Of a stretch of DNA of 59,347 bases, positions 51,719-59,347 are shown piece by piece. A program made the position numbers and the translations under genes. The notes under the pieces were generated by a model that was given only the letters and a program-made list of their open reading frames with translations, was not told the DNA's origin and did no database searches. Every line of letters starts with the position of its first letter. The stretch's first letter is position 1. The stretch comes from an uncultured Candidatus Saccharibacteria bacterium. Its GTDB lineage: Bacteria > Patescibacteriota > Saccharimonadia > Saccharimonadales > Saccharimonadaceae. Location: NCBI GenBank assembly GCA_927910745.1, contig CAKMNX010000001.1, forward strand, positions 1-59,347. The letters are read 5' to 3'.

Positions 51719-52945
51719 GAAAACATTTTCCATATTTACGACGGCTAAAAAAATAGGTTTTTAGCTCTCATCTTTGCTAGTCTTATGGTAATAGTCCAAC
51801 CATCTTTTGTTTATGCCGAATTATCACCAGCTTCATACCCTATGCAGGCAATTAGGTTTTATAGCATTAAAGGATGCCTCACTGGTGTTGGCGAGGGTGG
51901 TGCAGGTGCTGGTACTGCTCTTGTTGGAAATGACAATATTGAAAAGGTTTTACGATTCTTCGTTGGTAAGGGTTTATCCCTCAAGCAAGCAGCGGCAATT
52001 GCAGGAAATCTAGAACAAGAGTCAAGAATTAACCCAACTATCGAAAATAGTATTGGTGCTTACGGTATCGCACAATGGCTTGGCGGACGCAAAAATAATC
52101 TTAAAGCAAAGAGTAATTACAACACCCTTGAAACACAATTAGAGTTTCTCTGGGAAGAGTTAAATGGAGTAGAGAAGGCCGGCTTAGAAGCCATTAAGAA
52201 CGATTCCGGTTCTGACGTTGGCAAATTAGCTGTCGAATTTGGAGAAAAATTTGAACGATACGGAGCTGGGGAAGAAGGAAAGCGTGCACAGTATGCAAAC
52301 GAGATATACACCAGTTTTCAATCAAAAATTCCCGACTCTTCCTCGTCAGGTGGTAGCTCATCATCGGGGAGTGGTGGATCTCAATCTTCAGGATCAAATT
52401 GTACTGGGATAGGAGGCAGTAATGGTGGGGGATCATATATGGACGATAGCTTTGTTGTTCATAACCAATGTGACCAACCATGGGCTAATCTCTCTTATGG
52501 CTCCAACACTATTTGCTCAGCAGGATGCGGCCCTTCTGCTATGTCGAACATTATTACAGCAATGACTGGTAAAAAGGTAACACCAGAAGAGACATCAAAG
52601 TTTGCTGCAGATAACGGAATGGCCCATGAGTGGGGTAGCTCTTGGGATGTAAGTCCAAAGCTTGCTGAACATTGGGGGCTTAAAGCCAAGAATATTGCAA
52701 ATGATGTCACTGCAATCAACGAAGCACTCCGTGGTGGTGCACTAGTTAATATGTCTGGGGCTGGTCCTTCACCTTTTATTGCTGGCGGGCACTTTATTGT
52801 TATCCGTGGAGTAACAAATGATGGCAAGTGGAAAATTGCTGATTCAAATGGACAAGCTGGGCAAGAGAACAGCAAAAAGGAGTGGGACCCCAATGCAATC
52901 CTTCCCTATGCACGGCAGGGTAATGTTTGGGCTATAACAAAATAA
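51705..52945 (+). CDS. bifunctional wall hydrolase: phage-tail-lysozyme-like plus C39-like peptidase, one frameshift
   Basis: About 413 residues when repaired. ATG 51705 starts a signal peptide broken at T5 (51758-51762; six T gives FLALIFASLMVIVQPSFVYA). The first enzyme domain (~70-190) has AAAIAGNLEQESRINPTIENSIGAYGIAQWLGGR, fitting the phage tail lysozyme family, with Glu in QES as the likely acid. A Ser/Gly linker leads to a C39-like cysteine peptidase (~240-413): ICSAGCGPSAMSNIITAMTG with the catalytic Cys, GGHFIVIRGV with the His and ADSNG after it. VirB1-type enzymes have a similar role in opening the wall for secretion systems. Overlaps the previous gene's end by 14 bases. Confidence 0.72.
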
Positions 52946-52964
52946 TGGAGGTTTAAATTAGAGT

Positions 52965-53530
52965 ATGGATAGCTCAGCCAAAAAACAGCTTTTTATACTA
53001 TCTGCTATTATCGTAGCAATTCTTAGTGTTGTCACTCTTCTTTGGTGGTGGCTCACCCCCTCGCAACCAAAAAAAACTGAAGATCAATCAAAAGTAAATT
53101 CATATACAGACCCTTACTCGGGTGAAACCGTCTATAGTCCGCCAGGTCGCGTGCCCGAACGATACCGTTCTCGCAATGATATTGTTTATCTTGGGCTGTC
53201 TGAATTACTAAATCATGGCTTTACTGAACCGCAAGTTGGTCAATATAAAGTATATATCAAAAAATACTCAGATAAGCGTGCTGCCAAAAAGAGAAAGTAA
53301 TTTCTGAAGTAACTATCAATTTCGACAGCTACAAGCAAATAATAGACAAAAAAACGGGGGAAACGACAGTTACTTTTGACATTATTCTTAATCGTAACCA
53401 GCAATTATCATATATAGCTAAAGTATTCATGCCTAGTGTAAATAAGATCGAGATGTCAATATACTCAAAAGACGATACAAGCCTATCAACACCTTTATTT
53501 GATTCAAAAACTGATGGTTTAGCTGACTAA
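52965..53530 (+). CDS. single-helix membrane protein, last gene of the secretion operon, one frameshift
   Basis: About 188 residues when repaired. One N-terminal helix (LFILSAIIVAILSVVTLLWWWL, residues ~9-30) and an outer domain. The frame closes after RAAKKRK; an extra A in A5 (53286-53290) continues it as KEKVISEVTINFDSYKQIIDKKTGETTVTFDIILNRNQ to TAA 53528-53530. A short N-terminal helix with an alpha+beta outer domain is the layout of VirB8-like proteins, but I see no diagnostic motif. GGAGG lies 13 bases before ATG 52965. AT-rich codons. Convergent with recF, 24 bases apart. Confidence 0.6.
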
Positions 53531-53554
53531 TTATAATTAAACGACTCTGCTCAC

Positions 53555-54553
53555 TCATCCCACCGCACTCGTCATCACGATCTGATTGTCAACGAATTCG
53601 CTCAGGAGGCGCTGCTGGCGCTGCTGGTCGAGCTCGCCAAAGACATCGTCGAGCAGAATGAGTGGTGCCTGGCCTGTTTGCTGTTGAATATAGGCCGCCT
53701 CGAGAAATTTAAGGGCAAGCACAATGGTGCGGATTTCGCCCCGCGATGCAGTCTTGGCTGCTAGATTACCACGGAATAATACTGTGATATCGTGTCGGTG
53801 CGGACCAATACTCGTTGCGCCGACCACTTTGTCATAGGCCGTTTTTTGCTCATATTCGGCGAGAAGCTGCTGCGCGGTCATACTGCTCTCCTCCGAGTAG
53901 TGTAGCGCAACGCTATCCGCCACGCCCGCAATACTTTGGTACATAGCACTACTTTTTGCACTAAGATAACGTAGCACCCGCTGACGCTTCGTAATAATCG
54001 ACGCGCCATACTGACTCAAGATAAGATTCCACGAGAAAAGTGCCGCATCACTAAGAGCAGGGTCTTTCAGTAATTTATTACGTTGTTGCAGTGCTCGGTG
54101 GTAGCGGCTCAACTCGTGGCTATAGTGTGCATCATATTGCTGGATAAGCGTATCGAGAAAATCACGCCGACGCTGCGGCGAGCCAGTGATAATCCGCAAT
54201 GTGTCTGGCTCGAAGAGAACAATGGGATATTTTTTGCCATAGGGAAGGCGACCATAGGTTGTGCCATCGACGATAAAACGCTTGCGCTTCGTCTCATGTC
54301 GACGATCGTACTGGACGCGATAGTGTTGCTCATCCGTCGCGAGATCAATTGTATAACTTTTTTGTTCATGTTGGCAGACTGCTTCATCGCTACCACGAAA
54401 GGAAGTTCCGCGCAGCGCAATATGAATTGCCTCGATAAGCGATGTCTTGCCAGAGCCATTTGGGCCAGAAATCAGCGTCGTACCTGGCTCAAGGTCAAGC
54501 GTCTTGAGCGTATGAATCCGCACATGCTGCACTGCTAGCCGTGTTATCTTCAT
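53555..54553 (-). CDS. recF: DNA replication and repair protein RecF
   Basis: 332 residues; SMC-like ATPase that loads RecA at gaps with RecO and RecR. Walker A is SGPNGSGKTSLIEAI (~residues 31-45), the signature is ASRGEIRTIVLALKFLE, and Walker B is LILLDDVFGELD. Starts directly after dnaN (TAG shares its G with a possible GTG start at 54556; ATG 54553 preferred). Third gene of the classical dnaA-dnaN-recF order, on the minus strand. Confidence 0.94.
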   Translation of the reverse strand: MKITRLAVQHVRIHTLKTLDLEPGTTLISGPNGSGKTSLIEAIHIALRGTSFRGSDEAVCQHEQKSYTIDLATDEQHYRVQYDRRHETKRKRFIVDGTTYGRLPYGKKYPIVLFEPDTLRIITGSPQRRRDFLDTLIQQYDAHYSHELSRYHRALQQRNKLLKDPALSDAALFSWNLILSQYGASIITKRQRVLRYLSAKSSAMYQSIAGVADSVALHYSEESSMTAQQLLAEYEQKTAYDKVVGATSIGPHRHDITVLFRGNLAAKTASRGEIRTIVLALKFLEAAYIQQQTGQAPLILLDDVFGELDQQRQQRLLSEFVDNQIVMTSAVG

Positions 54554-54555
54554 CA

Positions 54556-55656
54556 CTAGCTCTTCAGTGGCATAATAATATGAATATAGTTTGGCTCGGG
54601 CTGAGCGACTGTCAAGACGCAGGGCGAGAGCTTACCGCTGAAGCGGAAGGTGATCGTCTCACCATCAAGAACACCCAGTGCATCACTAATGTACCGCGAA
54701 TTGAGCGTAATCTGCCCATCACTCGACACCTCAGCCTCTGTCTCGGAGGTATTCTCGCCCAGCTCAGACGCAACGGAGTGAATCCGCAATTTCTGCGCCT
54801 CATGGTCGGCGGTGAGCGTGACACTGCCACCAGACTCACGCGCAAAGAGCCCTGCCACCTTGACGACTCGCGAGAAGTCGCCTGCTGCCAGCGTCACATT
54901 CGTCTCGGACTGAGCAGGGATGAGCTGCCGATAATTTGGGTAGGTGCCATCGATTAGGCGGCTGGTAATCTCCACTTCCTCTAACCGAAAGCGCACCTGC
55001 GTCTCATCAAAGAGCACCTCCACCTCTTCCGTGCCGTCACTGAGTGAGCGTAGAGCTTCCTGCAAACTGCTCGCTGGCACAATGGCTGCAATCTGGCTCT
55101 GGCTCGCCATCAAACGCCGCTCAGCCAGGCGATAGCCATCCGTCGCTGCCATATACAGCGCACCATCTACTGTATGCCAATACACACCAGTTAGGACAGG
55201 CCGCGTCGTGTCATTACTACACGTCACCAAGGTCTGGGCTGCCGCCTGCTTAAAATCGGCCGCGGCAATGCTATAGCGTACCGATTGTTCTTCATCAATC
55301 GTCGGCAGCTCCGGAAAGTCATCCGCTACCACGCCATTAATCGTCGAGGTGTACCCGCCAGACGTCAGTGTCATACGCGTGCCATCGGTCTCCAGCTCGA
55401 TTGGCCCCTTCGGCAAATTCGCCACAAATTCGCTCACAAGTTTAGCCGGTAGGGTAATTACCCCCGGCGTCTCTACCTTTGCACCAATATAGTAGGTGGC
55501 GGCAATCTCTAGGTTCGTCGCAGCGAGAAGAAGGCGATTACCTTCGGTGCGGAATAATATATTGTTCAAAATTGGCAGGCCAGCTCGGTTGCTCGCAACT
55601 CGCCCGACAACCCCGAGCGCTCGTGCAAGATTTTCTTGTGTGACAGACAGTTTCAT
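54556..55656 (-). CDS. dnaN: DNA polymerase III beta subunit (sliding clamp)
   Basis: 366 residues, full length. Forms a ring around DNA that holds the polymerase. MKLSVTQENLARALGVVGRV start, ATDGYRLAERR in the middle domain, SRYISDALGVLDGETITFRFSG, and the C-terminal IMPLKS (usual MPMRL type). AAAGGA lies 8-9 bases before ATG. No frameshift. Separated from dnaA by a ~280-base region with DnaA boxes. Confidence 0.97.
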   Translation of the reverse strand: MKLSVTQENLARALGVVGRVASNRAGLPILNNILFRTEGNRLLLAATNLEIAATYYIGAKVETPGVITLPAKLVSEFVANLPKGPIELETDGTRMTLTSGGYTSTINGVVADDFPELPTIDEEQSVRYSIAAADFKQAAAQTLVTCSNDTTRPVLTGVYWHTVDGALYMAATDGYRLAERRLMASQSQIAAIVPASSLQEALRSLSDGTEEVEVLFDETQVRFRLEEVEITSRLIDGTYPNYRQLIPAQSETNVTLAAGDFSRVVKVAGLFARESGGSVTLTADHEAQKLRIHSVASELGENTSETEAEVSSDGQITLNSRYISDALGVLDGETITFRFSGKLSPCVLTVAQPEPNYIHIIMPLKS

Positions 55657-55938
55657 ATCGACAATCCTTTCTTTTTATCTGGTTGATATAGTAATAGGTG
55701 CTGTGGATACTGTGGAAACCATGATGAATAACAGAGGTATGATCTGCTCACTACTTGTGTAAAACGCTGCGGTCGCTGGCGTGGATAAGCCGGGGAGAAA
55801 TGGGGGTTATCCACCAACCAGGTGAACTTTCGTATGGTATGCTTTTGGTGCTGTGGATGATTGCCCACGAGCTGTCCGCCGGTTATACGACCAGCTGTGC
55901 ACGGCTTTTCCACAGGTGTCGCGAAAAAAACACATGGT
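55657..55938. other. candidate oriC part 1 (dnaA-dnaN intergenic region) with DnaA boxes
   Basis: Six sequences close to the DnaA box TTATCCACA, on both strands: 55702-55710 (TGTGGATAC), 55711-55719 (TGTGGAAAC), 55780-55788 (CGTGGATAA), 55807-55815 (TTATCCACC), 55852-55860 (TGTGGATGA) and 55906-55914 (TTTTCCACA). All have one or two mismatches. The short spacing between the first two is typical for origins. Confidence 0.65.
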
Positions 55939-57351
55939 CTAGGCATAGAGCTTGTCCCGAATATCAGCGACTTGCTCACGGATGAGATAGTCGAGTTTGA
56001 TGGATTTTTCGATTTTTTCGACTGAATGGATAGCGGTAGTATGGTCTTTGCGGCCCAGCTCACTGGCAATTTGTGGAAAGCTCATGTGGAGCTCGCTGCG
56101 CAGTAAGTACATGGCAATTTGTCGCGGCACGACGATATGCTTAGCCCGCTTAGCACCACAGATTTCTTTGCTATCGATCTGAAAATGGCGGGCAGTTTTG
56201 TCGATAATCTGCTTGGCGGTGAGGTGTTGGGGGGCGACTACGCCGGACGTTACCAAGTAAACCCTCTGCTGTCATTACATCAGGAGCGACGCCGCGCATC
56301 TCGGCATAAGCAAGAAGTTGATTAAGCGCGCCCTCGAGCTCGCGGATATTTGTCTTGACGTTCTTAGCAAGGTATTCCACGGTGTCGCGCTCAAGTGTCA
56401 CGCCAGCGAAGCTTGCTTTGGTCTCGACGATCGCACAGCGCGTCTCGAAGTCTGGCATCTGGATATCGATTGCCATCCCCCATTCAAAACGACTGCGCAA
56501 GCGCTCCGTCAGGGTAGGAATGCTGTGCGGTGGTTTGTCGCTACCAATGATAATTTGCTTATTGGCTTGGTGGAGGGCATTGAAGGTGTGAAAGAACTCC
56601 TCCTGAGTCTTCTCACGCCCAGCAATGAATTGCATATCGTCGACGATCAGTACATCGACATTGCGATATCGGTCAGAAAAGCCAGCCTTTTTGAAGCGGA
56701 TCGACTCGATAAACTCTTTGACAAACGTCTCCGAGCTCAGGTAGGCGACTTTTTTGCCTGGGTCGCGCGCGAGGATCTCGTTACCCACCGCTTGGATGAG
56801 GTGTGTCTTACCAAGGCCAACGCCACCGTAAATGAAGAGGGGGTTATACTTCGTGCCAGGGCTATGTGCGACTGCTTGGCAGGCGGTGTAGGCGAGGTCG
56901 TTGCTCGAGCCGACGATGAAATTCTGGAAGGTATAGCGCGCATTGAGGCTTGTCGCTGGTGTCGGAGAGCTAGAGTGCGAAGGAGTAGTTGGCTTGCTGA
57001 TAAGTGCTGCCGCTCGCTCTTCGACGCGATCGGCTGGCTGGCCAGTGGTTTCGCGGCTAATCACAGTGCGTTTTTTGCCTTGTTTGTTTACTACATAGGC
57101 AATGCGCGACACCTCCACACCACTGTGCTGGAGCGCTTCTTTGACAATGCCATCATAGCGCACCTCAAACTGGCGAATCGCAAAAATATTCGCTACGCCA
57201 ATGGTGATCACCCCGTCTTTATTGCTGAGCATCTCAGTATTGGCAAACCACGTCGAAAAAATGCCGCTTGGTATCGACACTTCAATCTCACCCAAAACAC
57301 TCTTCCACAGGCTGTGGTACACTGGCTTTTGCTGCTCCTTGTTTGTTACAC
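55939..57351 (-). CDS. dnaA: chromosomal replication initiator DnaA, frameshifted
   Basis: About 470 residues when repaired. Opens the origin by cooperative binding to DnaA boxes. Seen: N-terminal SLWKSVLGEIEVSIP...FSTWFANTEM, AAA+ Walker A YGGVGLGKTHLIQAV, Walker B VLIVDDMQF, the R-finger region RLRSRFEWGMAIDI, and domain IV RQIAMYLLRSELHMSFPQIASELGRKDHTTAIHSVEKI. At the run of six G (plus strand, 56229-56234) the frame breaks; five would join NVRRSRPQHLTAKQIIDKTARHF. At the start, AAAAGGAG is followed by TTG/GTG (57353/57351), which are one base out of frame, so a second indel there is likely. An essential gene broken twice supports sequence error. Confidence 0.9.
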
Positions 57352-57364
57352 AATGACTCCTTTT

Positions 57365-57393
57365 AGTATAAGAAAAAACCGACTTTTCCACAA
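57365..57393 (-). promoter_or_regulatory. dnaA promoter overlapped by a DnaA box
   Basis: On the minus strand TTGTGG, 17 bases, TATACT. The -35 hexamer is inside TTTTCCACAA (57384-57393 on the plus strand), a DnaA-box variant, which suggests autorepression. Confidence 0.5.
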
Positions 57394-57610
57394 CCGTGAG
57401 AAATACAACAACGGGATAAATCTGAAAGGGGCAACAGGGGTGAAGTTTTTCCACAAAAATACAGTACCTCTGTTAAAGTGTGGATAACTCGCGAACAAAT
57501 GTGGATAAACAACTTGGCTATGCTTATGACGGAGGCTGCTTGGGGTAAAAAATCCACTAAAAGGGCGAAAAGTTGAAAGATCTCGGGCAATCGCGTATAA
57601 TAGCAATGAT
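57394..57610. other. candidate oriC part 2 (dnaA-rpmH intergenic region)
   Basis: Contains two perfect DnaA boxes, TGTGGATAA at 57481-57489 and 57502-57510, 12 bases apart in the same orientation, and TTTTCCACA at 57447-57455. The right end carries the rpmH promoter TTGAAA-N17-TATAAT. With perfect boxes and the switch of gene direction here, this is the better origin candidate of the two. Confidence 0.65.
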
Positions 57611-57751
57611 ATGCCAAAACGAACTTACCAACCACACACTCGTCATCGCGCTCGGACGCACGGGTTTCGGGCACGGATTGCTACCAAGGCAGGCCGCAAC
57701 GTGCTCAAGCGCCGCCGCGCCAAGGGCCGCGCTCGCCTCGCACTCTCGTAG
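57611..57751 (+). CDS. rpmH: 50S ribosomal protein L34
   Basis: 46 residues. MPKRTYQPHTRHRARTHGF, RIATKAGRNVLKRRRAKGRAR: the universal L34 sequence with one to two local differences (RARTHGF instead of the usual RKRVHGF). TATAAT nine bases before ATG 57611 and no Shine-Dalgarno. First gene of the rightward rpmH-rnpA-yidC order; a terminator separates it from rnpA. Confidence 0.96.
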   Translation: MPKRTYQPHTRHRARTHGFRARIATKAGRNVLKRRRAKGRARLALS

Positions 57752-57772
57752 TGTGACGATAGCAAAATGACG

Positions 57773-57804
57773 AAAATAACCCACTGCTTGGTGGGTTATT
57801 TTAT
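57773..57804 (+). terminator. terminator after rpmH
   Basis: 12-bp stem AAAATAACCCAC / GTGGGTTATTTT with loop TGCTTG; works on both strands. Confidence 0.85.
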
Positions 57805-57826
57805 CTCTGTTTGCGGGCAGATTTGC

Positions 57827-57832
57827 TATAAT
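57827..57832 (+). promoter_or_regulatory. leaderless -10 box of rnpA
   Basis: TATAAT ending six bases before ATG 57839. Confidence 0.6.
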
Positions 57833-57838
57833 ACAGCT

Positions 57839-58225
57839 ATGTTACAGCAACGATACCGGTTTCATGGCTATGGTGGGCTGCGCTATTTGTATCGTCATGC
57901 CAGTGCTGAGCGATCGCGCTTGCTGACCGTCAAGTACGTGGCTAATCGCCGTCGGCGCATGCCACGCATTGCCGTGGTGGTGAGCAAAAAGGTGCACAAA
58001 TCTGCGGTGGGGCGCAACCGCATTCGCCGCCGTGTCTATGAGATTCTACGCCAACACGTACCGCACTTTACAGGGGTGTACGATGTTGCACTGATCATTA
58101 CCTCAAGTGAGGTGCTTACCGCGCCGCACGATGAGCTTGTGCTGGTGGTGAAAAATCTGCTTGTACGAGCTGGTATTTGCCCTGGCGACGCAACGCCAAG
58201 TGATGAAAGAGATAAGGCAGAATAA
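57839..58225 (+). CDS. rnpA: ribonuclease P protein component
   Basis: 128 residues; binds the RNA subunit and helps it recognise pre-tRNA leaders. MLQQRYRFHGYGGLRYLYRHA start (usual R-F), VVVSKKVHKSAVGRNRIRRRVYEILR with the RNR motif, and DVALIITSSEV before the last helix. It has its own promoter, while in most bacteria it is cotranscribed with rpmH. The catalytic RNA gene rnpB is not visible in this window. Confidence 0.94.
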   Translation: MLQQRYRFHGYGGLRYLYRHASAERSRLLTVKYVANRRRRMPRIAVVVSKKVHKSAVGRNRIRRRVYEILRQHVPHFTGVYDVALIITSSEVLTAPHDELVLVVKNLLVRAGICPGDATPSDERDKAE

Positions 58226-58536
58226 AATCCTATATCCTCTCAGTCTTCTTTGCGCGACCTACTTCATAGTACTTTGAGTCAAATCAATGCCAAATAGTTC
58301 TGTATAAACAGTGGTAAATAGAACTCAAAACATTTATACAAAATTCTTTTCTTGTCATTCTATACCAATGAAGGGCAAGCTAGGTGAGTGTTCTTTTCTA
58401 AGGTTATAAATACTCTTATATGTAGTATTGGCAGTAGTGTATCGCATATATCAACGATTGATTTCCAAAAATATTTCGCCACAATTCATCTTCCGTGGCC
58501 ACCTATGATACAATAAATGCAGTAATCGGAGTCAAT
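58226..58536. other. rnpA-yidC intergenic region
   Basis: About 310 AT-rich bases. TACAAT (~58509) and CGGAGT before ATG 58537 serve yidC. No small gene (such as yidD) or RNA seen. Confidence 0.45.
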
Positions 58537-59347
58537 ATGTTTGAGACAATAATTTTACAGCCCATTTTTAACGCACTTTTGCTCATCTATAGTATCATCC
58601 CTGGTGGTGACTTTGGTGTGGCGGTGATTCTCTTCACGGTCATCATCCGCTTCTTGCTCTACCCACTACTTAAGCGGCAGCTTCACCAGAGCAAACAAAT
58701 GCGCAAGATGCAGCCTGAACTGGCCAAGATCAAGAAAGCGGCTAATGGCAACCGTCAAGTAGAAGCGATGCAGCAGATGGAGCTGTATAAAAAGTACGGT
58801 ATCAAGCCATTTCGCTCGATTCTATTGCTCTTCATTCAGATTCCGATCTTTATCGGCCTCTACCAGGTGATCATGATCATCTCGCTCCACCGCGACCAAG
58901 TGGCACGCTACATCTACGAGCCGCTCAAGAATATCGATGCCATCAAGACGATCATTCACCACCCTGAGCAGTTTAATCACACCATGCTGGGCTTTATCGA
59001 CCTCACCAAGGTAGCGCTTGGTAAGGATGGCATTGTCTGGCCGCTCCTCGCCCTCGCAATCATCTCAGCTCTCACCCAGTATGTGATGACTAAGCAGACC
59101 ATGCCAACTGGCAAGAGCACTAAACGTTTCCGCGACATCATAGAGAAGGAGCGCCGCTGGCAAAGAGGCCGACCCCGCCGAGATGAACGCCGCAATGATG
59201 CGCAATATGGCGAAGTTTATGCCAGTGATGATGTATCTGCCCCTTTTGGTGGTGGCATTGGAGGACGTTTGGCCAGATATCGGCGCACCTGCTACGGTTG
59301 CTGGTTTGATCGAGCAGGAAACGTGCCCAACACCAACTCATGTGAAG
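58537..59347 (+). CDS. yidC: membrane protein insertase YidC/Oxa1, partial, disturbed 3' end
   Basis: At least 270 residues; inserts proteins into the inner membrane. An N-terminal helix (ILQPIFNALLLIYSII), GVAVILFTVIIRFLLYPL with the conserved Arg inside the membrane groove, MQPELAKIKKAANG, LLLFIQIPIFIGLYQVI, and LALAIISALTQYVMTKQTMP follow the Oxa1 pattern. From about 59150 the frame breaks: RFRDII is expected to continue as AAGKEADPAEMNAAMMRNMAKFMPVMMY in another frame. The last helix is also garbled across two frames, as if several bases were wrong. The gene continues beyond the right edge. SD CGGAGT. Confidence 0.85.
   Translation, partial: MFETIILQPIFNALLLIYSIIPGGDFGVAVILFTVIIRFLLYPLLKRQLHQSKQMRKMQPELAKIKKAANGNRQVEAMQQMELYKKYGIKPFRSILLLFIQIPIFIGLYQVIMIISLHRDQVARYIYEPLKNIDAIKTIIHHPEQFNHTMLGFIDLTKVALGKDGIVWPLLALAIISALTQYVMTKQTMPTGKSTKRFRDIIEKERRWQRGRPRRDERRNDAQYGEVYASDDVSAPFGGGIGGRLARYRRTCYGCWFDRAGNVPNTNSCE

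Noticed and set aside
55939..57351. Programmed frameshifting in dnaA.
   Set aside because: The break is a simple G6/C6 run without downstream structure, and the same type of break occurs in many unrelated genes, so an indel is the simpler reading.
1..59347. CRISPR array, prophage, restriction-modification operon, rnpB, tmRNA and rRNA genes.
   Set aside because: I looked for regularly spaced repeats, phage structural genes, methyltransferase motifs and the conserved RNA cores and found none that can be supported.

Overview
The window looks like a chromosome segment around the replication origin of a member of the Patescibacteria (CPR), most probably Saccharibacteria (TM7). This is inferred from the gene set: dnaA-dnaN-recF beside rpmH-rnpA-yidC, almost no biosynthetic genes, a pair of FemAB-type peptidyltransferases, a PrgI/VirB4/TrbL-type secretion apparatus and a family of two-helix pilin-like proteins. 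A phylogenetic placement was not possible here.

Layout. 1-1844: ribonucleotide reductase (minus, runs off the left edge) with a possible NrdR-type operator. 2086-4400: two inverted copies of a ~150-nt structured RNA element flank a membrane-fused spermidine-synthase-like gene; beside them is a compact module with a promoter, a hairpin, a 23-residue hydrophobic peptide and a long structured terminator. 4452-6411: NatAB-type ABC exporter. 7380-13285: a TrbL/VirB6-like protein diverging from a tandem array of six pilin-like genes; a seventh is at 21203. 13748-23289: Hsp20, ComF-like protein, three tRNA-Ser, one tRNA-Arg, a large secreted beta-helix/LRR protein, HIT, RlmH. 23753-38665: valS, two FemAB proteins, a nucleoside-deoxyribosyltransferase-like protein, tsaD, a MurE-like ligase, a PD-(D/E)XK-like nuclease, a degenerate sugar-isomerase-like protein and a MacB-type ABC system. 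39332-53530: the main secretion-system operon (second TrbL, PrgI, TraC-like, VirB4, two probable peptidoglycan hydrolases, small membrane protein). 53555-59347: recF, dnaN, dnaA, rpmH, rnpA, yidC, with DnaA boxes on both sides of dnaA.

How it may work together. VirB4 (motor), PrgI and two TrbL proteins (membrane platform), seven pilin-like subunits and two wall-cutting enzymes form a plausible cell-surface secretion or attachment machine. No relaxase or integrase is visible, so a role in contact with a host bacterium is at least as likely as conjugation. The beta-helix/LRR protein is a candidate adhesin. FemAB and MurE-like enzymes shape the wall.

Two global observations matter for any reader. 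First, at least nine genes have a -10 box ending exactly six or seven bases before the ATG, indicating leaderless mRNAs; others have strong Shine-Dalgarno sequences. Second, about fifteen genes or gene parts are broken by single-base changes in homopolymer runs, including dnaA and virB4. These look like sequencing indels more than biology, and I give repaired spans for those genes. The right end (after ~59150) also looks error-rich.
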